A DNA stretch of 33,851 nt from a virus. The position numbers and the translations under genes are program-made. The notes beneath the pieces were generated by a model. The model did not search any database. It saw only the letters and a list, made by a program, of their open reading frames with translations, and was not told the origin of the DNA. Location of the stretch: the IMG/VR virus record IMGVR_UViG_3300025238_000051, positions 1-33,851 of that record; one strand, 5' to 3'. Shown one piece after another: positions 15,147-22,888 of the stretch. Numbering within the stretch: the stretch's first letter is position 1; every line of letters starts with the position of its first letter.

Positions 15147-17228
15147 TTAAACAGGCTCGCCAGTAGCCCCTTCCATTTCCTGTGCGGAAAGAAAAGCATC
15201 GAAAGCCCCTTCAATATCAATTGTCCGGGCATTCAAATCTGTGATTGCGCTGGCAAGGTCTTGCATGACCTCTGCCGGTATTTGCGCTTGTGTTTCTGTT
15301 TTGATTTTCTCGATATCGGCCATGGTTTTGGCGATGTCGGCTTGTGTTTTCTGCGCTTCAAGTTCTAGCTTTTTGGCTTCTAACTGGTTTTCAAAGGCTT
15401 GATTGTTCTTTTTGGCGTCTAAGGCCGCTTGTGTCTCAGCAAGGCGCTGTTCAAGCTGCTGCATACCCTGCGTCATCATTTGCAAGCGTTTGGCTTCAAG
15501 ATCTTCGCCCAGCAATGCAGGATCCATTGTGGCACGTATACGGTCTGCCAGTTCTTGCGCGTGTGGTACATCCAGCGACTTGATTAAGATATCGCCAGCA
15601 ACATCCAATAATTCAGGGCGCACACGTGCAATTTCAATCAATGCATTCGCCGCTTCCTGACGTTTGGTTGCATATGCGGGACCAACTTCAACCACGACAT
15701 CATACTTGCCTGCTTTCAGGTCAAAAACGCCTGCCATCTGCATACCTTGCCCCAAGGGTACGCGGTCGCCGTTTTCGTTCTTGGCATAGGGCTGGTTAAT
15801 CGGAACCATTTCTTCTGTGCCGTCTTCGCCCAAAATGCGTAAGATACGGCGTTCGGTATAAACCTTCGGGATCAGGTCAATCAGAATGCGCCCAACCTTT
15901 TTCATGGCCGTTGACAGGTTATCGATAAAGTGGAATGTTGCGTTATCCCCTTCCATCTGACGGGCGATAATAGCCTTGCCGGAAATATCATTGGTTTGAT
16001 TGCCCAGTGACGCGTCATACATGCCCAGTGACGCCTTGATGCCATCTGCGGCCGCCATAGCTTCCTGCAACTGTGCGCCTGTTGATGATGGCGGGGCTTG
16101 TCTTTGTGGTGGTGGTGCGGGAACCCCTGATTTGGGGTCAATCACCATGTCATATTCTAAAAATGGATAATTCTCTCGGTTGGCGTTCTGCCATGCGCGG
16201 GGGTTTGATTTAAACTGACCCTTTGCACCAATAAACGGCGCTTTGGGTTGTAATGCGATAACCTCTGTTGATGCTGTTTTCCAAAAGTTGAACATCATCT
16301 GCGGGTCTTTGGCTTGGTGTATCAGGCTATAAAGCTGGCATTTGCCATCTGCCCACGTTTCAAAGCCCTTGACGGGAACCAAAGGAATAAAATTGCCCAG
16401 AACTTCGGTTTCTTCTAAAACTTCAGCGGCAGTCAATTTGCAGTATTTGATTTTCGGTATTTCAACTGTGCGCTCTTGGATGATTTCGGCGCCTTCTGGT
16501 ACGTCTTCAGAATAGGAAATAACATTTTCCATCTGAATACCGCCCGACCATTCAACAAGCGTCTTTGTCTCGTAATCCTTGTAGTAATATTCAGCAATGC
16601 GAACCTTGTCATCTTGCAGCCAGCTTGCATGTTTGTCGTTCAGCTCAAAGCCTTCAGCCTTGGCGTTTGGATAGGCCGCTTCAAAGTCGTCCTTGTCCAT
16701 GTCATCGAATACAAAGCCATACTCGCCATCAGGATCAAGATACACGCTGAAAGGGTTCATAACTTCTTCAATGCGGATTTCTTGCTCAAAGCTGTCCTGA
16801 TCTGCATAATCCGTGACAATGCGGATCCAACCGATACCCGCTGAAACGGCGTTATAAGCTGCCCGGTCGTAAACACTTTCGGCATCTGACACGGTTTCAA
16901 TATTGCGAATAATGCCCGCTAAGATGTCGGCGGTTTCAACATCGGCCGCATCATCAACGGGTTTCGGGCGAATTGCCGGACGGGCTTGGCGGATCTGGTT
17001 GACCACCTGATGCACAAATGGCAGCAAACGGTTTTCGGTCAGGCATGGACGCCCTTGTGACAGGCGTTCATTCTTAATTTGCTCGGGCCACTGGTCGCCC
17101 AGTACAAATTCCACGTCCTCTTCACCGCGCTTGTAATTTTCATCGTTCAAGTCTTCCAGGCACTTGAATCGATCCAAAGCGGTCTTAATCACGGAATCAT
17201 CCGTGTTTTCTGTCTTGTCGTCTGTCAT
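15147..17228 (-). CDS. P22-type portal protein
   Basis: The 693-residue length is close to P22 gp1 (725). Recognisable features are W-P-E-Q-I-K-N-E-R, P-C-L-T-E-N-R-L-L-P-F-V-H-Q-V-V-N-Q-I-R-Q-A-R-P near residues 47-82, and the conserved D-I-S-G-K-A-I-I-A-R-Q-M-E-G core (about 410-425). A long C-terminal helical barrel-like region (about 560-660, rich in Gln, Glu, Lys and Ala) follows. It forms the dodecameric DNA channel and binds terminase and the gp4-like adaptor. It lies between large terminase and scaffold. No break in the frame is seen. Confidence 0.9.
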   Translation of the reverse strand: MTDDKTENTDDSVIKTALDRFKCLEDLNDENYKRGEEDVEFVLGDQWPEQIKNERLSQGRPCLTENRLLPFVHQVVNQIRQARPAIRPKPVDDAADVETADILAGIIRNIETVSDAESVYDRAAYNAVSAGIGWIRIVTDYADQDSFEQEIRIEEVMNPFSVYLDPDGEYGFVFDDMDKDDFEAAYPNAKAEGFELNDKHASWLQDDKVRIAEYYYKDYETKTLVEWSGGIQMENVISYSEDVPEGAEIIQERTVEIPKIKYCKLTAAEVLEETEVLGNFIPLVPVKGFETWADGKCQLYSLIHQAKDPQMMFNFWKTASTEVIALQPKAPFIGAKGQFKSNPRAWQNANRENYPFLEYDMVIDPKSGVPAPPPQRQAPPSSTGAQLQEAMAAADGIKASLGMYDASLGNQTNDISGKAIIARQMEGDNATFHFIDNLSTAMKKVGRILIDLIPKVYTERRILRILGEDGTEEMVPINQPYAKNENGDRVPLGQGMQMAGVFDLKAGKYDVVVEVGPAYATKRQEAANALIEIARVRPELLDVAGDILIKSLDVPHAQELADRIRATMDPALLGEDLEAKRLQMMTQGMQQLEQRLAETQAALDAKKNNQAFENQLEAKKLELEAQKTQADIAKTMADIEKIKTETQAQIPAEVMQDLASAITDLNARTIDIEGAFDAFLSAQEMEGATGEPV

Positions 17229-17241
17229 GTAAAGATTGTCC

Positions 17242-18516
17242 TTAGTTCATCCATGAACCCGCGCTGTAATGATTTTGCGCGTATGGTGTAGATTCTGTTT
17301 CCGGCTGATGACTGTCTAATGCCATAGCAAGGTATCGCATTGCATCACTTGCGTGTGATGACCAGTCATGCTCGGGCTTGTCTTTAAACCGCCCCTTGTT
17401 TTCATCGTATTTAAAGTGGTAATGGTGAAGCGCGTGAAGACCTTCAGCGCAGTTTTGTTTATCTATCCAGCACTCGTTCAAAAGCGCTCTGGTTAACTCT
17501 ATCCCCGCATTTAACGTCATTGGTGGCAGGGTTTCACATGGTACGCCCATTTCTGCAAGCTGGTCCTTGATTGAACCCTGCATGCCCAAACGTTCATGTC
17601 TGCCATCGTGCGGCAAGTAATGCGTGTCATAGCTGTACGGCTTCTCACGGATGATATCGGCAAAATGCGATAACGGCTGATGATTGGCTTCATAAAAATC
17701 AATAACCCTTATTTCAAGCCCTATCTTTTGCGCGAACCATATTGACGTTGAATCGCTGTGACCCAAATCCCACGCTGTGATGACGGGTATGCCTGCCTTG
17801 AACGGCACTGTGCTAATGCGCCCTGCCTCTTGGCTTTGTTTAAGGATTTCGGCGTATACCGAACCATGGAATCTTTCGTCAAACTCCCCTTCCCAAATAT
17901 GGGCATATGCAACAGGGTCAAGCTTTTCCAGCCTTTTGCGCTCTTGTTCCAGAACATCCGGGAAATACGGGTTATCGCGCCAGCTAACCTTTTTGACCAG
18001 CATATCGTCGTCAGCATTTGCCACGAACCTGATATACGTTGGATCAGTCGGGTTTTTCGGGTTGAATGATATCCAGATTTCCGAACCGGCTTTACGGATG
18101 GTCGGTATCAAAACTTCCCAGCTATTGTCTGAAACCTTCTCCGCTTCCTCTACCCAGCAGTAATCAATCCCCTCGGTTGACTTCACCTCGGTTGCGTTGT
18201 GTTTCAGCCCCTTGAATATAAATTCCGTTCCGTTGCGGCCGAATATCGTCGCCTTTTGCACGGTGTAAAAGCTTTCAAGCCCATGGCTGTAAATGATATC
18301 TGCCAGCAGCTTGTGAACGGAATCCGTGATACTGTTTTGCAATTCCCTTGCACAAAGCACCCTGATTTTGCCCCGCATGCCAAGCACCAGCAAAGCCCGT
18401 GCAAAGTTATGGCTTTTTGCCCCGCCGCGGCCGCCATAGAAAACCTTAAAGCGGTATGGATCGAATAAGCCCTTAAAGGCTTCGGGGATGTTAATCCTTA
18501 TCTTTCGCTGTGACAT
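17242..18516 (-). CDS. Terminase large subunit (ATPase-nuclease)
   Basis: I start at the ATG at 18516, which overlaps the small-subunit gene by 26 bases; the longer frame begins at an unlikely codon inside that gene. The 424-residue product has a Walker A-type G-G-R-G-G-A-K-S (28-35), a Walker B Y-C-W-V-E-E-A-E (119-126), and the nuclease domain with A-W-D-L-G-H-S-D-S-T and a C-terminal H-D-W-S-S-H-A-S-D-A-M-R-Y. It packages DNA into the procapsid and cuts the concatemer. This is the terminase_3/large-terminase type used by headful-packaging phages, though packaging mode cannot be proven from sequence alone. Confidence 0.92.
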   Translation of the reverse strand: MSQRKIRINIPEAFKGLFDPYRFKVFYGGRGGAKSHNFARALLVLGMRGKIRVLCARELQNSITDSVHKLLADIIYSHGLESFYTVQKATIFGRNGTEFIFKGLKHNATEVKSTEGIDYCWVEEAEKVSDNSWEVLIPTIRKAGSEIWISFNPKNPTDPTYIRFVANADDDMLVKKVSWRDNPYFPDVLEQERKRLEKLDPVAYAHIWEGEFDERFHGSVYAEILKQSQEAGRISTVPFKAGIPVITAWDLGHSDSTSIWFAQKIGLEIRVIDFYEANHQPLSHFADIIREKPYSYDTHYLPHDGRHERLGMQGSIKDQLAEMGVPCETLPPMTLNAGIELTRALLNECWIDKQNCAEGLHALHHYHFKYDENKGRFKDKPEHDWSSHASDAMRYLAMALDSHQPETESTPYAQNHYSAGSWMN

Positions 18517-18889
18517 ATCCGACTTCAACAATCTCAACAGGATTGCCAGCCTGCCCGCCAAGATCGATTTTGTCTGTGAATAGTTTCAGGTGCTTGCCCA
18601 GCAATTCAGCGCCCTTGTAGGTGTTTGGCAAATCACTTGCATTAACAGCCTTTTCCATCGTTTCTTTGATGGTTTCCAGAACGTACTCTGCCGTGATTTC
18701 AGTCTTTGCCGACCGCTTGGCCATCTGTTTTTCCAGATATTCTTGTATGTTAGGTTTTGTTAAGTTTTCACAACCGATTTCTTTGGCTGAATTTTCAGAG
18801 TACCCGGCACGTATTGCGGCTTGTGTTGCATTCAGGTCGACCATGTATTCCTTGCAGAATAATTTCTGTTTTTCGGTTAGGTCTGCCAT
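18491..18889 (-). CDS. Terminase small subunit
   Basis: The 132-residue protein has the Terminase_2 pattern: L-T-E-K-Q-K-L-F-C-K-E-Y-M-V-D-L-N-A-T-Q-A-A-I-R-A-G-Y-S (about 4-31), then A-K-E-I-G-C-E-N-L-T-K-P-N-I-Q-E-Y-L, a helix-turn-helix used to bind the packaging start site. The C-terminal part probably oligomerises and contacts the large subunit. It is the first gene of the late operon, about 80 bases past the second of two terminators, so its expression should depend on read-through. Confidence 0.9.
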   Translation of the reverse strand: MADLTEKQKLFCKEYMVDLNATQAAIRAGYSENSAKEIGCENLTKPNIQEYLEKQMAKRSAKTEITAEYVLETIKETMEKAVNASDLPNTYKGAELLGKHLKLFTDKIDLGGQAGNPVEIVEVGYVTAKDKD

Positions 18890-18934
18890 TGTCTCTCTGC
18901 TGTTTGGTTAAAGTTGCCCCACGGGGGAGATCTG

Positions 18935-18945
18935 GGAGTTACTCC
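18935..18945. other. Short palindrome near small-terminase gene, possible packaging site
   Basis: GGAGT-T-ACTCC is an 11-base inverted repeat about 45 bases before the small-terminase start, in a G/C-rich stretch. Small terminases bind sites near their own gene in several phages, so it could be a terminase recognition site. It could equally be a minor RNA hairpin. Weak support. Confidence 0.2.
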
Positions 18946-18968
18946 GCACCCGCAGGGCTTGGGGGAAT

Positions 18969-18997
18969 AAAAAAAGGCCAGCTCGCTAGAACTGACC
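18969..18997 (-). terminator. Intrinsic terminator 2 of the late leader
   Basis: On the minus strand a 9-bp stem (two G-T pairs) with a 4-base TAGC loop is followed directly by seven T. It lies about 170 bases downstream of the predicted late promoter and about 80 bases before the small-terminase gene. It would stop both early leftward transcripts and unmodified late transcripts. Confidence 0.8.
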
Positions 18998-19103
18998 TGA
19001 AATCGCGGCCCGGTACGCATCGTAGAGCGGCCTACCGAGCTAATCATTGACCGAAGACGCTGGGCGTCACGGTAACCTTTTCTACATCATGGTAGATAGG
19101 CAT

Positions 19104-19134
19104 AAAAAAAGCGCCCCTGTCTCCAGACGCACTT
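19104..19134 (-). terminator. Intrinsic terminator 1, promoter-proximal
   Basis: On the minus strand an 11-bp stem with one mismatch and a GAGA loop is followed by seven T. It begins only about 10 bases after the predicted transcription start of the late promoter, so the prematurely ended RNA would be roughly 35-40 bases. Confidence 0.72.
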
Positions 19135-19148
19135 CTAAGCTTGATAAT

Positions 19149-19178
19149 ATCATACCACTTTTGTTACCCGATTTGCAA
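19149..19178 (-). promoter_or_regulatory. Predicted late promoter, extended -10
   Basis: On the minus strand: -35 TTGCAA (19178-19173), an 18-base spacer, TGG then TATGAT as an extended -10 (19154-19149). The expected start is near 19142. It is the best promoter match in the gap and points at the packaging, virion and lysis genes. Two terminators follow immediately, as in lambda pR'-tR'. Confidence 0.65.
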
Positions 19179-19238
19179 GTAAAAATTCAAGTTTTTTCTC
19201 GTTTTCGTCTCTTTTTGTTCTAAGCCTTTGATTTTGAA

Positions 19239-19430
19239 TTAAACTTTTTTTGCCATTTTGAATATTTCCTTGATGTCTTTCAGTCGGAAAAGCAATTCAC
19301 AGCCGTTACACTCGACCAATATCTCCCCGCCCAGCTCGATAATCGAAAATATCTGGCTATCACACTCACACAGCAGAACATCTTCTTTGCTGGCTTTCGC
19401 ATCCCCAAAGTTAACAACATTGTCAGTCAT
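19239..19430 (-). CDS. Small cysteine-containing protein, possible zinc binder
   Basis: I choose the ATG at 19430, which overlaps the upstream stop as ATGA and has GGAAG upstream. The 63-residue product has Cys pairs C-x-C (L-L-C-E-C-D) and C-x-x-C (V-E-C-N-G-C) spaced like a small zinc ribbon, then a basic C-terminus (L-K-D-I-K-E-I-F-K-M-A-K-K-V). I know no family. It is the last gene of the early leftward operon, right before the late promoter, so a regulatory role is possible. Confidence 0.55.
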   Translation of the reverse strand: MTDNVVNFGDAKASKEDVLLCECDSQIFSIIELGGEILVECNGCELLFRLKDIKEIFKMAKKV

Positions 19431-19903
19431 CGCTTCCATCCTCTCATTTTGCAGTACAGGTCAAGGGCATCAATCAGGTTTGACTTTGCCGTTCCTGTCC
19501 GTTGTCGCCGGTCATGGTCGATCTGGCGCAAGGACTTGCCGTACGCAACTGAATCCATCGCCATTGCGTGTGATACGCGCTCAACCTGGCAAAGCTTTGA
19601 CCATTGCACGTACAACCCCTCCAGCTCCATCATGCGTGATCCGGTGCTGTAAGACTTGTCTACGCGTGGCCCGTACGATCCAACCTTTACCCCCATGCCT
19701 CGGGTCAAACCCTCAAAGCCTAGGATAATATCAACCATCGCGTCCTGTTGCGTCATGTCGAGCGCATCCAACAGTTTCGCATGAATGTTGCACATGAAGC
19801 CCTCGTGCGCTTTGCGTTCCCCTGACAGCTTGACCATGCGCTTGCACACTCCCTCGCCCTGTGTGTTGCGCCTAGCCAATACTTCGAAATCAATCTCACT
19901 CAT
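19427..19903 (-). CDS. Candidate late antiterminator (Q-position protein)
   Basis: The start is the ATG at 19903, preceded by AGGGG; the longer frame overlaps the upstream gene. The 158-residue product is basic and helical. Its C-terminal stretch, G-K-S-L-R-Q-I-D-H-D then R-T-G-T-A-K-S-N-L-I-D-A-L-D-L-Y, looks like a nucleic-acid-binding helix pair. I do not recognise the family by sequence. Length is close to phage Q antiterminators (about 160-207 residues). The gene is the second-last of the early operon, about 250 bases before a promoter backed by two terminators, where Q lies in lambda and P22. The assignment is by context only. Confidence 0.45.
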   Translation of the reverse strand: MSEIDFEVLARRNTQGEGVCKRMVKLSGERKAHEGFMCNIHAKLLDALDMTQQDAMVDIILGFEGLTRGMGVKVGSYGPRVDKSYSTGSRMMELEGLYVQWSKLCQVERVSHAMAMDSVAYGKSLRQIDHDRRQRTGTAKSNLIDALDLYCKMRGWKR

Positions 19904-19919
19904 CCCCTGCCCCTTTCGC

Positions 19920-20543
19920 CTATGCCACACTTTGAATTTTTTGATCCAACCACTCACCAAACGGAACGCTTGGCACTTCCTCTGCCATCTTTTCCAAAAT
20001 CCAGATACCGGGCTTTTTCACCAGCAGCGCGTGAATCTTTGGAATAACCTCAATCACGCTGTAATCTTTGTTCGGGTATGCTGTGCAAAGGTCTTTCACC
20101 CACTGCGAATTATCCTTAGGCTTAACCTCGGTCTGTTCTGGTCTTTGCATCGGCTTGCCACCCTTAACGCGAATTGAACCGACCAGGCTTTGTAGATCAG
20201 ACGCCCTTTGCACAAAATCGCCCACGGTTGGAAAGAACGGTGACGGATCGTGGCGGTAATCATCACAAACCTTTTTCACGACCCACTCGGACACGCCTTG
20301 CAGATCACGGGCTAGGTCTTCGGTGATAACCTTAATCCGTGAATTGCCCCCATCGATGCGCTTGTGAACCGCCAGACGCGTAATCGCCCCAAGGATCAGA
20401 TCACGGGATGCCGGCTGATTAGCGTGTTGATAAAAGCTTTCCAGTTCCTTCGTCATTTCCTGCACCTCGATTATCGGGTTGCTGCCAATGGTGTCATATC
20501 CGTATTCAGTGGAAATCGCTCTCTTGTCCGCATAGCGCTTCAT
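19920..20543 (-). CDS. Replication protein, helicase-loader-like
   Basis: The open frame reaches 20744, but the first 67 residues lie inside the upstream DUF1376 gene and are low-complexity Pro/Thr. I prefer the ATG at 20543, with GGAG only 3 bases away. A GGGAG also precedes the ATG at 20744, so the long form cannot be excluded. The 207-residue product has D-L-I-L-G-A-I-T-R-L-A-V-H-K, V-S-E-W-V-V-K-K-V-C-D-D-Y and F-F-P-T-V-G-D-F patterns that I associate with phage DnaT/primosomal or loader-type proteins. No ATPase motif is visible. It follows the DUF1376 gene, the usual place for a replication partner. Confidence 0.5.
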   Translation of the reverse strand: MKRYADKRAISTEYGYDTIGSNPIIEVQEMTKELESFYQHANQPASRDLILGAITRLAVHKRIDGGNSRIKVITEDLARDLQGVSEWVVKKVCDDYRHDPSPFFPTVGDFVQRASDLQSLVGSIRVKGGKPMQRPEQTEVKPKDNSQWVKDLCTAYPNKDYSVIEVIPKIHALLVKKPGIWILEKMAEEVPSVPFGEWLDQKIQSVA

Positions 20544-21348
20544 AGGCTCCAGCTGTTCCCATTGCGAGTTCATCCATGTAGCTTGTTTTTCGGTTAGGGG
20601 TTGGGCTGGCTTGCCTTGGATTAGCTGTCCAGTCTTCGCTCCAGAATTGCTTGTCGGGGTTAAGGAACGTTGCGGCGTGTTTGTTGTAGGTGTCTGTGGC
20701 TTCGCAGTAATTCCGATATCTTCTTGCGCCTTCGATGATGTCATTTGCTTTTACTCCCTTCGTGATCAGTTTCTTGAATTTTGTTCGGGCTTCGGTTTTT
20801 GCCCCCTTGCCCCCAGTGGCTGTGTTTGGGTATTCAGACCAAAAGATTTCAAAATCATTTTCCGTCTGTTCGTCTTTTCTTTTTTTTGTATTTTTTTCTT
20901 TTATATCTTGGTTATTGGTTATTGGTTTTTGGTTTGTTTTTTGGGAATCGTTATTTTTCAATGACTTATTTTTTAGTTGGGATTCCGAAGTCGTGCATTT
21001 TTTGACCGACTTAGTGTTCCCCAAGTCATCATTTTTTTTATGAACTTGTGGACGACCCGGCCCTGCTTTGGACTTAATTTTTTCAATTTCATCCATCACT
21101 CTTTTGTGTTTCCAATACCCATTTTCGAGGTAGAACTTTGCCAGAATTGTGTCCTTGATTTTATTCCAAGTCTTACGGTCGCACTTGGTTATCGTGCGCA
21201 GCTTTTCTTCATCATCGAGCAAGCCTTTTTCACCCGCATTGTAATGCGCTGTGATCATCATCATATAGCCACCGATCTCTGCCGTATTCATAGACATTGT
21301 GCCGGATAAAAAGTCACCGATATGAAACTGGACGTAGTTAATGCTCAT
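20506..21348 (-). CDS. DUF1376-type phage replication initiator
   Basis: The start is the ATG at 21348 (GGTGGAGAA upstream, ATGA overlap). The 280-residue product has an N-terminal DUF1376-like domain (Y-V-Q-F-H-I-G-D-F-L then T-A-E-I-G-G-Y-M-M-M-I-T-A-H-Y, about 1-90), a winged-helix type found in phage O-like replication proteins. A 60-residue Lys/Asn/Thr-rich linker (about 100-160) follows. The C-terminal domain has F-W-S-E-Y-P and A-A-T-F-L-N-P-D-K-Q-F-W, typical of phage initiators and helicase loaders. It probably binds the origin, which in lambda-like phages lies inside this gene. The linker DNA is strikingly A/T-rich with long T runs on the plus strand. Confidence 0.75.
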   Translation of the reverse strand: MSINYVQFHIGDFLSGTMSMNTAEIGGYMMMITAHYNAGEKGLLDDEEKLRTITKCDRKTWNKIKDTILAKFYLENGYWKHKRVMDEIEKIKSKAGPGRPQVHKKNDDLGNTKSVKKCTTSESQLKNKSLKNNDSQKTNQKPITNNQDIKEKNTKKRKDEQTENDFEIFWSEYPNTATGGKGAKTEARTKFKKLITKGVKANDIIEGARRYRNYCEATDTYNKHAATFLNPDKQFWSEDWTANPRQASPTPNRKTSYMDELAMGTAGAYEALCGQESDFH

Positions 21349-22667
21349 TTCTCCACCTGCCACATTGTTAAGACGGTTGTATTTATGTTTGTGCCGCTTT
21401 CACGGAAAGAACCAACAGGCAAATCATGCCAGCGATGCTTAAAACCCATTCCTTCAATTAAATCGTGGTCATATCTCGCTGTAATGGGAAGTATTGAACG
21501 CAGCTCGCCACCAGGTTTTAAAAACTTCATGGCATGCTTAATGTGCTTAGCGTAATGCTTGCCGTAGAAAGGCGGGTTCATAACAACGCGGTCATATTCT
21601 TGCGTTGGAATGGTTTCAAGGAAGTTCGCAACCAGAACATTGTGGCCCTTAGCGCGGCATTCATTTGCACGACCCTGATCAAATTCAATACCAAAGACTT
21701 TAGCGCCCTTATCGCGCAAAGCGTCCATAAATCGACCGCACCCGCATGATGGCTCAAGGATTTTATCACCCTTAACTTGATACATATCGTCTAAAACACG
21801 ATCCACGACCTTTTGCGGTGTAGGATAATATTGCAGATCCTTGGACACCTCTGTACTTTCACGTTTCTTTTCAGGTTTCGCTTCATGGCAATCCGGCAAC
21901 ACATCACCGTAATATTCGGCTAAGGCGCGGTTAATATCTTTCAGCGTTTCAGGCTCAAAGAACAGATGCCCATTGCCGTTTTGAAATGTTTTTAACCACA
22001 CGCCACGGGCAGGAAACCTAATGTGTTTACCCCTGTAATCTTTGTAATCCCATTCATTTAAAAGAGCGTCACCATTCTCAATAAGGGCTTGAATTTCAGC
22101 TCTTTCCGTCAATGACTTACCTTGATAGGCGGCTAAAGCATTTAGAACGTCACGCAGACGATCTTCACCAGAACTATAAAATGATTTTACACCATTAATA
22201 ATTATCCGCTTAGGCAGGCCCTTTACGCCGATCTTCACTTTTTCATGTGATTTGTATGCAGGATCCAATCCCGCAAAAACTTCAGCCAAGCCCCGCAATA
22301 TATTACCCCATGGGTCTGCCACATAATCGCCAAAGACGTCTTTTATGTCCGTCATGGTAAATGGCGGTGGATTTTCTAATAACTGCTCAAAACGCTTTTT
22401 ATCATTCGCAGGTGCAATCGTATCGATGTTTAATCCGTTATAAACATGCCACCATGCAGACTTGAGCAATGCCATTTTCATGGTTTCAGCATGCAAGCTA
22501 CCAGTATCAATTCTGGTTCGGTTGTAAGTGCCGCCGATTGTTGTGGCTAAACTAACTTTCTTACCGGCAGCCTCAAAAGCTGATTTTTCACTTTCGATTG
22601 CGTCAAACTTTTCAGTGTATTCATCTACAATTTCTGAAAGTTTTCTTTTTAGCGCTGGTAATGTCAC
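21345..22667 (-). CDS. DUF4942-like N-terminus plus adenine-type DNA methyltransferase
   Basis: The gene starts with GTG at 22667, in a GTGA overlap with the upstream stop and with AGGGAG 8 bases before it. The 440-residue product has an N-terminal helical DUF4942-like region (about 1-280). A class I methyltransferase follows: motif I L-E-P-S-C-G-C-G-R-F (about 304-313), a G-I-E-F-D acidic loop (326-330), and catalytic N-P-P-F at 364-367, as in N6-adenine enzymes. It would modify phage DNA, perhaps against host restriction, or control replication timing. No restriction partner is nearby, so it is an orphan methyltransferase. Confidence 0.8.
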   Translation of the reverse strand: MTLPALKRKLSEIVDEYTEKFDAIESEKSAFEAAGKKVSLATTIGGTYNRTRIDTGSLHAETMKMALLKSAWWHVYNGLNIDTIAPANDKKRFEQLLENPPPFTMTDIKDVFGDYVADPWGNILRGLAEVFAGLDPAYKSHEKVKIGVKGLPKRIIINGVKSFYSSGEDRLRDVLNALAAYQGKSLTERAEIQALIENGDALLNEWDYKDYRGKHIRFPARGVWLKTFQNGNGHLFFEPETLKDINRALAEYYGDVLPDCHEAKPEKKRESTEVSKDLQYYPTPQKVVDRVLDDMYQVKGDKILEPSCGCGRFMDALRDKGAKVFGIEFDQGRANECRAKGHNVLVANFLETIPTQEYDRVVMNPPFYGKHYAKHIKHAMKFLKPGGELRSILPITARYDHDLIEGMGFKHRWHDLPVGSFRESGTNINTTVLTMWQVEK

Positions 22668-22888
22668 CCCCCATACTCCCTTTTAGTTTCGTCCTTGAAA
22701 TACGTCTTTTCCAGCTCCTCAATGAAAAGCTTTAAAATTATTGGATTAAAGTTTTGAAAAGCTGGATCGAGAAAGTTCAGAAAAGCGGCTTGTTTTCTGC
22801 TTTTGTAATAGATTTCATTGGCCTGTTTTCTGAATGATTTTGATGTTAAATCGATTTGGTTTAATGGATACGGCAGGGTCTGGGTCAT
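22664..22888 (-). CDS. Hypothetical early protein
   Basis: The 74-residue frame is linked by 4-base overlaps to both the resolvase gene before it and the methyltransferase gene after it, which supports it being translated. It is basic in the first half (S-K-S-F-R-K-Q-A-N-E-I-Y-Y-K-S-R-K) and has a Leu/Phe-rich second half (about 36-62). No family is recognised, and there is no membrane segment or cysteine motif. Confidence 0.55.
   Translation of the reverse strand: MTQTLPYPLNQIDLTSKSFRKQANEIYYKSRKQAAFLNFLDPAFQNFNPIILKLFIEELEKTYFKDETKREYGG

Larger units (their letters stand above)
18890..19238 (-). other. Late control / leader region without genes
   Basis: No convincing gene is seen in this 349-base gap. 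On the minus strand it holds a promoter (19149-19178), two intrinsic terminators (19104-19134 and 18969-18997) and two further hairpins between them (19050-19073 with outer and inner stems, and 19011-19037 with a CGGTA/TACCG stem). Nearer the small-terminase gene are an 11-bp near-palindrome at 18935-18945 and a G/C-rich stretch that could be a packaging (cos or pac) site; that last point is a guess. The whole looks like a structured late leader RNA of about 170 bases. Confidence 0.55.

Noticed and set aside
18976-19075. The minus strand between the two terminators has a TAGCTCGGTAGGC-type stretch resembling a tRNA D-arm
   Set aside because: No matching anticodon arm, T-arm or 7-bp acceptor stem can be completed; the hairpins are explained better as a structured leader with a terminator.
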